A program made the position numbers and the translations under genes. From Ruminiclostridium cellobioparum subsp. termitidis CT1112 (GTDB lineage: Bacteria; Bacillota; Clostridia; Acetivibrionales; DSM-1351), in the NCBI RefSeq assembly GCF_000350485.1, contig NZ_AORV01000072.1, forward strand, positions 1 to 64,000: a DNA stretch of 64,000 nt, read 5' to 3'. How positions within the stretch are numbered: the first letter of the stretch is position 1; every line of letters starts with the position of its first letter. Below the pieces are notes generated by a model. It worked only from the letters and a program-made list of their open reading frames with translations. It was not told where the DNA came from and searched no databases. Below are positions 54,668 to 63,949 of this stretch, in pieces.

Positions 54668-55015
54668 ATAAAAAGCCCCGTCCATTATTTGGACGAAGCT
54701 GCTGTTTCGCGGTACCACCAAAATTTCACAAGTTCTATATGACTAAATATGCCTAAAAACCGGTGTGAATCTCTCAATCGGATAACGTCCGAAAATCCGC
54801 TGCAGCCTACTTTGAAACCGGATATCATATAGTGGACTATATGGCAGGTACTTCTTTCGGTGCAGAGCTCCCAAGCTACCTTCGGCAGGCTGTTTTCCGG
54901 AACCTCTCACCCTGGGGCACTGTAACCCGACCGGTTCCTCTCTGTGGAAATTCAACTGCTTACTCCTCTTGCTCATCGCCTTTTTATTTATCTTCTTTTA
55001 ATTTATCTTACATTC
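54668..55015 (-). ncRNA. T-box leader (tRNA-Val-sensing) of the valS operon
   Basis: On the minus strand, stem I starts around GCGATGAGCAAGAGGAGTAAG and includes the AGAGAG motif; the specifier loop has GAAGGTAGC with codon GTA (Val) at 54877-54879. The antiterminator T-box TGGTGGTACCGCG is at 54706-54718, and a terminator AGCTTCGTCC/GGACGGGGCT with a T run occupies 54668-54700. Uncharged tRNA-Val would bind at the specifier and T-box and prevent termination, switching on the small membrane protein gene and valS. Confidence 0.93.
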
Positions 55016-55022
55016 TTAAATT

Positions 55023-55051
55023 ATGATATAAAATCTGCCCGCTTCTGTCAA
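55023..55051 (-). promoter_or_regulatory. Promoter of the T-box-valS operon
   Basis: On the minus strand, TTGACA (55046-55051) and TATCAT (55023-55028) are 17 nt apart. The -35 overlaps the stop codon of the 55048-55386 gene. Confidence 0.8.
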
Positions 55052-55386
55052 GAGCGCAGATCATTCCTGCTGTCATCATTATTGGCAGCGCCTTTATCCT
55101 GGTCCTTGACCATATCATTCTCGAGAGCTGTCTGTTCAATTTGGCTTTGGTCCTGAATTTCGTCAGGGGCTGCATTTTCCCCGGTGCCGGCCTTTTCATT
55201 CTTCCCGCTCTGATCACCGCGGCTGAACAGGAGTCCAAAAGCCAGTATCATCAATACCATGGCCACATTATCTACAACTTTTTGATTAACATTGAATTTA
55301 AAAAACTTGTCAAGCACTCCGTACAAAATCATGGCAGCAGCTATTCCGATGATTATCCTAAGCTTTAATTTTCTGGAAAGTTTCAT
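55048..55386 (-). CDS. Small membrane protein with acidic tail
   Basis: The start at 55386 (GGAGG upstream) gives 112 aa: a basic N-terminus, two membrane helices (about 10-28 and 44-60) and a hydrophilic, acidic C-terminus rich in Gln, Asp and Glu. No family is recognised. Its stop codon overlaps the T-box promoter. Confidence 0.7.
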   Translation of the reverse strand: MKLSRKLKLRIIIGIAAAMILYGVLDKFFKFNVNQKVVDNVAMVLMILAFGLLFSRGDQSGKNEKAGTGENAAPDEIQDQSQIEQTALENDMVKDQDKGAANNDDSRNDLRS

Positions 55387-55401
55387 ACCATCCTCCAACA
55401 T

Positions 55402-55676
55402 GTAAATTTAGCACTGTCTAAAGTATTGACTTTTAAAGCTCAAAATATGACCGGTGCCTATAGCAATATAATAATATGCGATACTTCATTATGGCAAGGA
55501 GTTTTTGTGCCGGTTGGTTTCTGCAAAATAATTTTTTTATTACGGGGTACTCCCGTTACAAGCTTCAACCAATGGCTTCCACACAAAGGACTTACTTGAA
55601 ATAGTAGGGTTCACAGCAAAAATTTCCTTGCCGTCGCAGCGACTCGACCATCCGGGTCTCGCGTGCTGCTCAAAAT
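55402..55676. other. Intergenic region with GC-rich structured elements
   Basis: No ORF is supported. The stretch nearest the AI-2E-family gene is GC-rich and strongly self-complementary; see the RNA candidate at 55490-55672. The remainder (55402-55489) is AT-rich with no obvious element. Confidence 0.6.
55490..55672 (-). ncRNA. Candidate structured non-coding RNA
   Basis: Read on the minus strand, a first hairpin GCAGC/GCTGC encloses GCGA/TCGC and GACC-cggat-GGTC (55636-55669). A closing helix GGCAAGGA/TCCTTGCC (55625-55632 with 55493-55500), extended by TTTTTG/CAAAAA, encloses TTGGTT/AACCAA and ACGGG-agta-CCCGT hairpins. Several independent perfect helices in about 180 nt, far more GC-rich than flanking DNA, suggest an RNA. 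The overall shape recalls 6S-type or other clostridial RNAs, but I cannot assign a family, and the strand is inferred only. Confidence 0.45.
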
Positions 55677-56726
55677 TTATACAATTATATCTATTACTCT
55701 TTTAAGTATTACCTTGATCATGGCTGTCACCGGAACCCCCAGAAGCATGCCCAAAATGCCAAAAAATTCACCGCCTATCAACACTGCTATTATAGTTGTT
55801 ATGGGATGAAGCCCTAATTTACCTTCTATTATTTTAGGTGAAATAAAGGCGTTGTCGATTTGCTGTACTACTATAAAAACCGCTGCCGCCAGCAGCGCTT
55901 TTGTAGGGGACTGGAGCAGTGCCAGCGCAACAGCAGGTATGGCCCCAAGCACAGGTCCGAAAAAAGGGATTATATTTGCTATTCCCCCGATAACACCGAG
56001 TATAAACGGATATTTGACATGGACGAGATAAAGTCCGATGGTCTCAAGCAAACCCACAATCAATGCCGTTATCAGCTGTCCCCGGATGAAATTTGTAATG
56101 ATGGTATTGAGTTCCCTTCCCAAATTGATCAAATCGTTGCGCATTTTTTTCGGAGCCAGCATAAGAGTGGATCTTTTAATGTCTTCAATGTCCTTGAGCA
56201 GATAATATGCTATTATCATTGATAAAACTATATTCATGAATATGCCTATTGACGAGGCCAGTATGGCAAGTGACTTTTTCATAGCCCGCGAAGCATAATT
56301 CTGAACAAAACCGGTGCCCACGTTCAGCTCACCAAAAATCATATTTTTAATTTCGTCAGGCCATCTGCTTGTTTTTATCCTGGAAATGTATGAATTGAAC
56401 AGTTCCCGGTATCTGCCCGCAATATCCGGCAGGGTATTGAACAGCTCTTTGGCATTGCTTATAACATGCGGCATTATGAATATAACAAAAAATGCAAGTG
56501 ATAATGCTGCAAAAATATAGATTATTATGATCGCATAATGCCTTTTGACCCCGTTGCGCTCAAATCTGACAACCATAGGATAGATTGCATAGGCTATAAA
56601 GACAGCCATAAACAACGGAGACAAAATTTTAAATATTTTATCACCGTAATAATAGGCAAACAATATCATCCCTGCAACAAGCAATACCAGTATTATGTAA
56701 AATACTGTCTTCTTCATATTTCTCAA
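55677..56726 (-). CDS. AI-2E family transporter / permease
   Basis: The protein has 349 aa with TTG start (AGGAGGG 7 nt upstream) and seven or eight membrane helices. Conserved blocks GVIGGIANIIPFFGPVLGAIP and LVGGEFFGILGMLLGVP-type (here GGEFFGILGMLLGVPVTA) identify the PerM/AI-2E superfamily. Members export autoinducer-2 or act as Na+/H+ antiporters, so the substrate is open. A strong stem-loop immediately precedes its ribosome binding site. Confidence 0.88.
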   Translation of the reverse strand: MRNMKKTVFYIILVLLVAGMILFAYYYGDKIFKILSPLFMAVFIAYAIYPMVVRFERNGVKRHYAIIIIYIFAALSLAFFVIFIMPHVISNAKELFNTLPDIAGRYRELFNSYISRIKTSRWPDEIKNMIFGELNVGTGFVQNYASRAMKKSLAILASSIGIFMNIVLSMIIAYYLLKDIEDIKRSTLMLAPKKMRNDLINLGRELNTIITNFIRGQLITALIVGLLETIGLYLVHVKYPFILGVIGGIANIIPFFGPVLGAIPAVALALLQSPTKALLAAAVFIVVQQIDNAFISPKIIEGKLGLHPITTIIAVLIGGEFFGILGMLLGVPVTAMIKVILKRVIDIIV

Positions 56727-56744
56727 TATGCAACCCTCCTTAAA

Positions 56745-56783
56745 CCACTAAAAGCCAAACATAAACTGTTCGGCTTTTAGTGG
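56745..56783 (-). promoter_or_regulatory. Stem-loop between the YtxH-like gene and the AI-2E transporter gene
   Basis: A 12-bp perfect stem (56745-56756 with 56772-56783) lies a few nt before the transporter ribosome binding site on the minus strand, with only three Ts after it. It is more likely an mRNA stability or partial-termination element than a full terminator. Confidence 0.55.
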
Positions 56784-56796
56784 TCTTCTCTTCTGA

Positions 56797-56976
56797 TTAT
56801 CTGAACATATGCATCATGTCACCAAATACATGGTTTGATCTGTGCCAAATCTTTCTTCCCGACTTAATCATCTTTCTTCTCATATGCGGGTCAACTATTT
56901 CAGGATTTGTCAGAACGCTGATGGACGCTCCTATTAACCCGCCTATCACAAGTCCTCTGGTAAAATTTCTCATCAT
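56797..56976 (-). CDS. Small YtxH-like protein
   Basis: ATG at 56976 with GGAGG 8 nt upstream, stop TAA at 56797, 59 aa. It begins MMRNFTRGLVIGGLIGASIS, a Gly-rich amphipathic helix like the N-terminus of YtxH/gas-vesicle-type small membrane-associated proteins, followed by a basic Met-rich tail (MRRKMIKSGRKIW). Function is unknown. Confidence 0.65.
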   Translation of the reverse strand: MMRNFTRGLVIGGLIGASISVLTNPEIVDPHMRRKMIKSGRKIWHRSNHVFGDMMHMFR

Positions 56977-57003
56977 AATATATTTCCTCCTTGTTATAAA
57001 AAA

Positions 57004-57537
57004 TTAGGTTTCCAGCCGGCTTTTCAAACCGCCGCCCGTACTCATCATTTCCTCAACTGCTTCATTTTCTACCAATATATTGCTATTTCCAATTTCAATC
57101 TTTCCGAAAAACGGAAGTATGTTCCTGCCCATTATAATGTCCTGAACCAGTCCGTCCGATACCTGAACTCCTTCAACTTTTCCTGTTCTGTAGTCAAATA
57201 ATACATCCTGCACTACTCCCAGATCTTCACCTGTATGTGTAAATATCTTAAGGCCCCTCAGATTTTTTCTTTCCTGAAGCTGGTATAACTTTTTAAACCG
57301 TCTGTATTCCAGCAGGTTCGCAGGATCATCAACAATTACGGCATCGTTCCCGAGACTTATGATACTTCTGAGCAAAATGACATTGCCCTTAACAGCATAG
57401 CTGCCTTTTTCCATAAGGAAGGCGAGTATGCCTTTATTATCCGCGCTGAATACCATATCCTTAACTGTTCCGATTTTTAGACCGTCTCTGGCTGAAATTA
57501 CCGGCAATCCTAAAACCCCGCTGTATTTTTTCAGCAT
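57004..57537 (-). CDS. PRC-barrel domain protein
   Basis: The protein has 177 aa with two PRC-barrel domains (about 5-75, GVLGLPVISARDGLKIGTV; about 90-165, LRGLKIFTHTGEDLGVVQDV). Such proteins bind RNA or act in envelope and photosynthetic assembly in different lineages; in clostridia the role is unknown. AAGGAGG precedes the ATG. The gene is divergent from the DUF1015 gene, 226 nt away. Confidence 0.88.
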   Translation of the reverse strand: MLKKYSGVLGLPVISARDGLKIGTVKDMVFSADNKGILAFLMEKGSYAVKGNVILLRSIISLGNDAVIVDDPANLLEYRRFKKLYQLQERKNLRGLKIFTHTGEDLGVVQDVLFDYRTGKVEGVQVSDGLVQDIIMGRNILPFFGKIEIGNSNILVENEAVEEMMSTGGGLKSRLET

Positions 57538-57679
57538 CTCATCCCTCCTTTTAACAAATCTTTATACTAAAGTACAAATTCCAAATTCATAAACCGCCGA
57601 TAATATTATTTGTAATTGTAGTGTAAAAAATTCAAATAAAAATTGATTTTATACTTTTTATTTTTTTAAACAATGAAAA

Positions 57680-57708
57680 TTGACTAAAAACAGAGATTAA
57701 TGTAAAAT
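57680..57708 (+). promoter_or_regulatory. Promoter of the DUF1015 gene
   Basis: TTGACT (57680-57685) and TAAAAT (57703-57708) are separated by 17 nt, about 55 nt before the ATG at 57764. Confidence 0.7.
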
Positions 57709-57763
57709 TGTTGAATAGTGAATACATAAAGAAAGTATTGAAATTAATATTTGGGAGGTTAAA

Positions 57764-59081
57764 ATGAGTAAGCTCATTAATACTTTGTCAAAATTAGGTG
57801 TACATATACCCCATATAATGCTCCCTGCAAAAAAATGAAGCTTTGAATAAATGGGCTGTTGTAGCCTGTGATCAGTACACTTCCGAACCCGAATACTGGA
57901 AAGAGGTTGAAAAACTGACAAAGGGCAGCCCTTCGACTTTTAATATTATTTTTCCCGAGGTATATTTGGAAGGCGGCGACAGCAGCAGCAGAATCTCAGA
58001 CATCAATGCCACCATGAAACAATACATCGACGACAGAGTATTGTCCGAACTTGACAAGTGCTTTATCCTCACAGACAGAAGGACCTCCCATGCACAATCA
58101 AGGAAGGGCCTGATAATTGCCCTGGACCTGGAATGCTACGATTATAACAAAGGTTCGAAGGCATTGATACGCGCTACAGAGGGAACCGTACTGGACAGGC
58201 TTCCTCCCAGGATTAAGGTTAGGCAGGATGCTCCCATAGAGCTCCCTCACATAATGGTGCTTATAGATGACCCCGGGAAGACAGTGATCGAGCCCCTGTT
58301 CCAAAAATCCGCCCAGCTGGAAAAGCTGTATGATTTTGAATTGATGATGAACGGCGGGCACATAAAAGGCTACAAGATTTCCGATGAAAAGGATATGAAT
58401 TCAATAGCAGACGCTCTTTCAAAACTTGCACAAAAAGATGTGTTCTCCGGCAAGTACGGAGTTGATGCAGACAAAGACCTGCTCCTGTTCGCCGTTGGCG
58501 ACGGCAACCATTCCCTTGCCTCTGCAAAGGGACATTGGGAAAACCTGAAGAAATGTCTGACACCTGAGCAGCTGGAAAATCATCCTGCAAGATATGCCCT
58601 TGTGGAACTGGTCAATGTACATGACGCAGGCCTTGTATTCGAACCCATTCACAGAGTTCTTTTCAATGTAGGCGCAGATGATCTGTTAAGGGAGTTCAGA
58701 GCCTTCTCCGGCAAAACGGCCTGCCAGGGTTCAACATGTTCGGGCGGCACCGTCCATACCTTCAACTATGTAACAGCTGCCGGTAAGGGAACGGTGTCCA
58801 TAGAAAACCCTGCCAGCAATCTGGAAGTCGGAACTCTGCAGGCATTTCTGGACAGCTATATCAAGGAGCACCCGCAGGTCAAAATAGACTATATACACGG
58901 TGAGGATGTAGTAACAAAGCTTGGCTCACAAGCAGGAAATATGGGTTTCTATCTCCCGCCCATGAATAAGACCGACCTTTTCAAAACGGTTATACTGGAC
59001 GGAGCCCTGCCCAGAAAGACTTTCTCCATGGGAGAAGCCGAAGAAAAGCGCTTTTATCTGGAATGCAGAAAAATAAAATGA
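57764..59081 (+). pseudogene. DUF1015 family protein gene with one-base frameshift
   Basis: The natural start is the ATG at 57764 (GGGAGG 6 nt upstream), reading MSKLINTLSKLGVHIPHIML then stopping after Ala-Lys-Lys. Removing one A from the A7 run at 57829-57835 restores one frame: LPAKNEALNKWAVVACDQYT, joining the 412-residue downstream ORF (from 57843) that is DUF1015 throughout. The full protein would be about 438 aa, normal for DUF1015, an uncharacterised cytosolic family often beside serA/serC. Whether it is a true mutation, a sequencing error or programmed slippage on the A7 run cannot be told here. A long hairpin follows. Confidence 0.85.
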
Positions 59082-59092
59082 CACTCTGACAG

Positions 59093-59133
59093 GATTAAGG
59101 AATGGATAAATTCCGTTTATCCATTCCTTAATC
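59093..59133. terminator. Long perfect hairpin between convergent genes
   Basis: An 18-bp perfect stem (59093-59110 with 59116-59133) with loop TTCCG lies between the DUF1015 stop and the ureD stop. There is no long T run on either strand, so it may act as a shared, weak bidirectional terminator. Confidence 0.6.
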
Positions 59134-59138
59134 GGCAA

Positions 59139-59960
59139 CTATCCATAAACAGCAGTATGGGACTGCATATTGTAAATTTCATTTCTGATATTTTTGATTA
59201 TACCTTCCAGATAATCACTTCCACAGGCCAGTATTCTTATTATTATACCGTATTTATATGTTGCAGATATTCCGGCTTCAATACCGTCATATGTTTCAAT
59301 TACCGTAAAAAGCTTTTCCACAGCGGCTTCCCTGTCCAGAGCATCATAAAAATATGCCAGAGTAGCCTGATGAGTATAGCCTTCAAAAAAGCCAAGGCTG
59401 CTTAACGCTTGAGTTTCGGGCGTCAATTCGTGATTGTCAAGGAAAATCAACTGATCGCAGTAAAATACCCTGTTATAATTTTTGTATCTTCTGAAATGAA
59501 ACTGTTCTCCGCTTTTTTCCCTTCCGCAGGATAATATTTCGGAATAAAGGTATTTGGCTCCCTTATACAAATAACAGGTGCTCCCCGAAACAAAGTCCGA
59601 AGCTCCGAAGGGTATGACCGGCTTGGGATCATAGTCGAAAAACCCATCTTCCATAACTCTGAATATATTTTCCTGTTTTGCATAACCTTCCGCCATTTTA
59701 TGTATCTTGGTGTAGGATTGTCCCTGCAGCGACAATGCACAAGCTCTTCCAACTTCAATTTCAGTGCTGTAGCAGTCACCTTCCATTACACCGGCCGATG
59801 CACTCATAACCATGATTTCCGCCATATTGCGGTCATTATTGTAAAAGGGCTTCACAATCTTGAAGGGGGCTGTAAAGTAGGAGTCTTCAACTACTGTTCT
59901 GTTGTTTGAGAGTACGGTTTTAATATAAAGTCTGCTCTCGGACCCGAACATGTTAATCAA
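59139..59960 (-). CDS. ureD: Urease accessory protein UreD
   Basis: The protein has 273 aa; TTG start overlapping the ureG stop as TTGA, with GGAGGGG 5 nt upstream. UreD-family signatures [10 protein letters not shown] and the C-terminal QATLAYFYD pattern are present. UreD binds apo-urease first and, with UreF and UreG, forms the chaperone that carbamylates the lysine and inserts nickel. Last gene of the urease operon. Confidence 0.9.
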   Translation of the reverse strand: MINMFGSESRLYIKTVLSNNRTVVEDSYFTAPFKIVKPFYNNDRNMAEIMVMSASAGVMEGDCYSTEIEVGRACALSLQGQSYTKIHKMAEGYAKQENIFRVMEDGFFDYDPKPVIPFGASDFVSGSTCYLYKGAKYLYSEILSCGREKSGEQFHFRRYKNYNRVFYCDQLIFLDNHELTPETQALSSLGFFEGYTHQATLAYFYDALDREAAVEKLFTVIETYDGIEAGISATYKYGIIIRILACGSDYLEGIIKNIRNEIYNMQSHTAVYG

Positions 59961-60568
59961 GGAATCCCCTCCAGAAGTACACTGCGCCTTATCCAGCCGA
60001 TAACATTCTCCAAACCCTCATTGGTATTCAGATTGGTAAAAACAAAGGGCTTGCTGCCTCTCATCTTCCTGGAATCCCTGCCCATTATCTCCAGGCTTGC
60101 CCCTACATATGGTGCAAGGTCGATTTTATTGATTACGAGCAGATCGGACCTGGTTATGCCCGGGCCGCCTTTTCTGGGTATTTTATCCCCTTCAGCCACA
60201 TCAATGACATATATCGTGGCATCCGCCAGTTCTGGACTGAAGGTTGCCGACAGGTTGTCTCCTCCGCTTTCAATAAAAACTATCTCTATATCCTTGAATT
60301 TATTTGTAAGTTCCTCAACGGCTTCCAGATTCATAGAGGCATCCTCCCTTATGGCGGTATGCGGGCAGCCTCCCGTTTCAACACCGACAATTCTCTCTGC
60401 CGGCAAAGCACTGTTTTTTATAAGGAATTCCGCATCCTCCTTGGTATAGATATCATTTGTAACAACCCCAATACTGTACTGTCCCGACAATTTTCTTGTA
60501 AGTCTCTCTATCATCGCCGTCTTTCCCGAGCCTACAGGCCCTCCGATTCCTATTTTAACGTATCCCAT
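59957..60568 (-). CDS. ureG: Urease accessory GTPase UreG
   Basis: The protein has 203 aa. P-loop [14 protein letters not shown], switch residues [17 protein letters not shown]4 [14 protein letters not shown] and the nickel-binding CPH motif in GGCPHTAIR are all present. It delivers nickel by GTP hydrolysis to urease with UreF/UreD and UreE. Confidence 0.96.
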   Translation of the reverse strand: MGYVKIGIGGPVGSGKTAMIERLTRKLSGQYSIGVVTNDIYTKEDAEFLIKNSALPAERIVGVETGGCPHTAIREDASMNLEAVEELTNKFKDIEIVFIESGGDNLSATFSPELADATIYVIDVAEGDKIPRKGGPGITRSDLLVINKIDLAPYVGASLEIMGRDSRKMRGSKPFVFTNLNTNEGLENVIGWIRRSVLLEGIP

Positions 60569-60583
60569 AATATACTGTTCCTT

Positions 60584-61309
60584 TCAAGAGATATAAATTC
60601 TGGTATATAGTCTCTCATGCTGCATGGATCTGATATCAAAGCCTATGCTGCACATGCCCGTATCCTCCGGCTTCAGTTTACCGGCTTTTTCAACCAGCTC
60701 TTCAATAAACGCCTGTGCCTCAAACAGTATTTTTTGACCGTCCATCTGGCTGATGGGTATCAGTTTTGCACAATTGTTTATTATTGTTGAAGCCGTATTA
60801 TATGAAATGGCAATCATAGAATCCTCTTTACCGATACCGAACAAATATGCCGCCATTCCGTATATAACACAGTAATTGCTTTCACATTTACCGGCTTTGA
60901 CTGCCTCAAGATACTCATTAAACAAAGCCTCTCCGTTTAATTGAGTTTCAATAATTTTTATCAGCCGCAATCCCAGCTTTGTACCAGCATTGCGCAATTC
61001 CCGCGGCCCTTTGGCGGCACATAATATATTGTTTAATTCAACAATTACCTCAATATTGCTTTCATCTGCATATTCCCAGGCCAACCGCATGGCAAGCAGC
61101 TCATTATACAGAAAATTATGCCTCAAATAGGCTTCCAGATATTTTTTCACCTGGGTGCTGCTATTCACCAGTTCCTTCTGCACATATGTTTCAAGACCAT
61201 AGGAGTGTGTGAAGCCCCCTATGGGAAGAAGCGGATCGCTCAGGTGCAGCAGATGCAGACATGACCGCAGCCTGGCCCTGCTTTTACCGGGTGGAATTTG
61301 AGAGCTCAT
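60584..61309 (-). CDS. ureF: Urease accessory protein UreF
   Basis: The start at 61309 is chosen because GGGG lies 7 nt upstream; the product has 241 aa and overlaps the ureE 3' end by 26 nt. An earlier in-frame start (61378) would mean reading over more of the His-rich ureE end. The helical protein carries LLPIGGFTHSYGLETYVQ near the N-terminus and SIGFDIRSMQHERLYTRI at the end, typical of UreF. It checks GTP hydrolysis by UreG during nickel loading. Confidence 0.92.
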   Translation of the reverse strand: MSSQIPPGKSRARLRSCLHLLHLSDPLLPIGGFTHSYGLETYVQKELVNSSTQVKKYLEAYLRHNFLYNELLAMRLAWEYADESNIEVIVELNNILCAAKGPRELRNAGTKLGLRLIKIIETQLNGEALFNEYLEAVKAGKCESNYCVIYGMAAYLFGIGKEDSMIAISYNTASTIINNCAKLIPISQMDGQKILFEAQAFIEELVEKAGKLKPEDTGMCSIGFDIRSMQHERLYTRIYIS

Positions 61310-61826
61310 ATGATTGCCCCTGTTCATGTATGTGGTGTTGGTGTTTGGAAACAGTCTCATGCGTGTGTTCATGTCCATGGGAATGTCCGCCGGTCCCGCC
61401 GCCCAAAGGCCTTATCAGCCTGGCGGAACATTTGTATGCCACAAATCCGCATTTTTTCAAAGCTTCCAGCAGAGGCGGATCATATGGCATCAGCAGCCTC
61501 TCCTCCTGATAAAACAGAGGGGAATGTCTGTTGCCGATTTCATAGCAGGCCTTGCCCATGGCAGCCAAAGTTTGTGGCTCCAGGGCAATACATTCACACT
61601 CCGGAATTTCAACAATGACAGCACTGTTCCCCTCCAGGTGCAGAATATCCCCATGTCTGAGGGCACGGTCAATATTCAGCTTTATTCCGACCTCCCTGCC
61701 TTTCTTACTTGTTTTATGAAGAATTTTTTTTGATACCTCATACCATTCCACTTCAACATAATCCATATCAAAACCCGTCAAGTCAATCTTTTCAGGTTTA
61801 CTGCAAATAATACTGTCAATCAGCAT
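61284..61826 (-). CDS. ureE: Urease accessory nickel carrier UreE
   Basis: The protein has 180 aa. UreE-type N-terminal peptide-binding domain, then a metal-binding core, and a C-terminal tail rich in His (GGHSHGHEHTHETVSKHQHH) for nickel storage. It overlaps ureF by 26 nt. Confidence 0.95.
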   Translation of the reverse strand: MLIDSIICSKPEKIDLTGFDMDYVEVEWYEVSKKILHKTSKKGREVGIKLNIDRALRHGDILHLEGNSAVIVEIPECECIALEPQTLAAMGKACYEIGNRHSPLFYQEERLLMPYDPPLLEALKKCGFVAYKCSARLIRPLGGGTGGHSHGHEHTHETVSKHQHHIHEQGQSYELSNSTR

Positions 61827-61843
61827 GGCTAACCTCCTATACT

Positions 61844-63562
61844 CTAAAAAAGAAAATATCGCTGAGCAAGTGAAAGCTCTTTCACAGGCCGGCAGGTTAT
61901 ATGCTCACCATCCACCCTTACCTCATAGGTCTCGGGATCCACCCCGATTACAGGTGTTGCATCATTCATTACCATATCTTTTTTGGTAATATTTCTGCAG
62001 TTGACCACAGGCACCAGCTGCTTTTGGAGCTTAAGGCCCTCAAGCATTCCCGAATCAAGCGACAGCTTTGATACAAAGGTCATACATGTAGCTCTTACGG
62101 CACTTCCGAAAGCTCCAAACATGTTCTTATAAATAACAGGCTGCGGAGTGGGAATAGATGCGTTGGCATCTCCCATTTTACTTGCCATGATAAACCCGCC
62201 CTTTAATACCATTTCGGGCTTGACGCCAAACATGGCAGGTTTCCATAAAACTATGTCAGCCAGTTTTCCCCGTTCCAGAGAGCCCACATATTGTGATATT
62301 CCATGGGTTATTGCCGGATTTATGGTATATTTTGCAATGTATCTTTTAATCCGGTTGTTGTCATTTCCGCTGCTGTCGGGTTTCAACGGGCCTCTCTGCT
62401 TTTTCATTTTATCTGCCGTCTGCCAGGTCCTGATTATAACCTCACCTACTCTTCCCATTGCCTGTGAGTCGGAACTCATCATGCTGAAAACTCCCATATC
62501 ATGGAGGATATCCTCTGCCGCAATGGTTTCAGGCCTGATCCTGGAATCTGCAAAAGCCACATCCTCCCTGATCTTGCTGTCCAGGTGATGGCAAACCATG
62601 AGCATGTCAAGATGCTCGTCAATTGTATTCACTGTAAACGGCATCGTAGGGTTTGTTGATGACGGCAGAACATTTTGAAATGCAGCTATTTTGATGATAT
62701 CCGGAGCGTGGCCGCCTCCGGCGCCCTCAGTGTGGAAGGTATGAATGGTCCTGCCGTTTACGGCCCTGACCGTATCCTCCACAAAGCCGGCCTCATTCAG
62801 TGTATCTGTATGTATTGCGACCTGGACATCATACATATCGGCCACGCTCAGACAGGTATCTATGGCTTTTGGAGTAGTGCCCCAGTCCTCATGGAGCTTT
62901 AACCCTATGGCACCGGCCTGGATCTGCTCTATCAGAGGTTCGGGGAAGGAGGCATTGCCCTTTCCCAGAAAACCCAGATTCATAGGAAAGGCCTCGGCAG
63001 CTTCCAGCATTCTGAACATGTTGTATTTTCCGGGTGTGCAGGTTGTGGCATTGGTTCCGTCGGCCGGGCCGGTGCCGCCTCCTATCATTGTTGTGATTCC
63101 GCTGTACAGCGCAGTTTCAATCTGCTGGGGGCATATGAAATGTATATGTGTATCTATTCCCCCTGCAGTTGCTATAAGTCCCTCTCCGGCAATGACCTCG
63201 GTGGATGCTCCTATTACAAGTCCGGGAGTCACCCCTTCCATGATATCCGGATTCCCCGACTTGCCTACCGCCACGATCCTGCCGTCCTTTATACCGATAT
63301 CTCCCTTGACTATGCCCCAGGAATCTACTATTACCGCATTTGTTATCAGCATGTCCAGCGCCCCGCCGTCCCTTGAGACCGACGAGCTCTGACCCATACC
63401 GTCCCTGATGGATTTTCCTCCGCCGAACTTGCTTTCATCACCGTAAACCGTATAGTCCTGTTCTATTTCCAAAATCAGCCCGGTATCTGCCAGCCGTACT
63501 CTGTCACCTGTGGTGGGACCGTACATGTCGGCATAATCCTTGCCCTTCATGCTGTAACTCAT
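61844..63562 (-). CDS. ureC: Urease subunit alpha
   Basis: The protein has 572 aa. Nickel-site ligands H139 and H141 (GGIDTHIHF), carbamylated K222 ([12 protein letters not shown]), H251, H277 and D365, plus the flap Cys-His (C324, H325, MVCHHLD), are all in place. It hydrolyses urea to ammonia and carbamate. It overlaps ureB by 4 nt and is followed by ureE, ureF, ureG and ureD. Confidence 0.98.
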   Translation of the reverse strand: MSYSMKGKDYADMYGPTTGDRVRLADTGLILEIEQDYTVYGDESKFGGGKSIRDGMGQSSSVSRDGGALDMLITNAVIVDSWGIVKGDIGIKDGRIVAVGKSGNPDIMEGVTPGLVIGASTEVIAGEGLIATAGGIDTHIHFICPQQIETALYSGITTMIGGGTGPADGTNATTCTPGKYNMFRMLEAAEAFPMNLGFLGKGNASFPEPLIEQIQAGAIGLKLHEDWGTTPKAIDTCLSVADMYDVQVAIHTDTLNEAGFVEDTVRAVNGRTIHTFHTEGAGGGHAPDIIKIAAFQNVLPSSTNPTMPFTVNTIDEHLDMLMVCHHLDSKIREDVAFADSRIRPETIAAEDILHDMGVFSMMSSDSQAMGRVGEVIIRTWQTADKMKKQRGPLKPDSSGNDNNRIKRYIAKYTINPAITHGISQYVGSLERGKLADIVLWKPAMFGVKPEMVLKGGFIMASKMGDANASIPTPQPVIYKNMFGAFGSAVRATCMTFVSKLSLDSGMLEGLKLQKQLVPVVNCRNITKKDMVMNDATPVIGVDPETYEVRVDGEHITCRPVKELSLAQRYFLF

Positions 63563-63936
63563 TTGTATTTCACCCCTTTGAATCCAAAATCGGCCGCTTT
63601 GGACAAAGCGCTTTCAAAGACACCCTTATTTTCAAGTCTGCCTGAAGTAAGTCCATTTAAGCCGAATACGGCTTTATTTCCGGCAAATTCAGTCAAGGTA
63701 ACGGTTTTTTCTTCACCGGGCTCAAACCTGACGGCAGTTCCGGAAGGAATATCCAGCCTTTTCCCATAGCATTGCTCCCTGTCAAAATCCAGGCACCTGT
63801 TTACCTCAAAAAAGTGAAAGTGGGAGCCTACCTGAACCGGCCTGTCTCCCGTATTGGAAACTCTGACTGTAATTGTCGGTCTCCCGCGGTTCAAAGTAAT
63901 GGTTTCATTCCGTACAATATATTCTCCGGGCTTCAT
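63559..63936 (-). CDS. ureB: Urease subunit beta
   Basis: The protein has 125 aa; beta-sandwich with [23 protein letters not shown] and [12 protein letters not shown], the conserved blocks of UreB. GGAGG precedes the ATG. It overlaps ureC by 4 nt. It follows ureA. Confidence 0.97.
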   Translation of the reverse strand: MKPGEYIVRNETITLNRGRPTITVRVSNTGDRPVQVGSHFHFFEVNRCLDFDREQCYGKRLDIPSGTAVRFEPGEEKTVTLTEFAGNKAVFGLNGLTSGRLENKGVFESALSKAADFGFKGVKYK

Positions 63937-63949
63937 AGTGAATTACCTC

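Noticed and set aside
54743-54976. 77-codon minus-strand ORF in the valS leader
   Set aside because: Lies entirely within the T-box RNA and has no ribosome binding site.
55640-55672. tRNA-like hairpin in the GC-rich intergenic patch
   Set aside because: No acceptor stem, anticodon loop or T-arm consensus around it; reported only as an unassigned RNA candidate.
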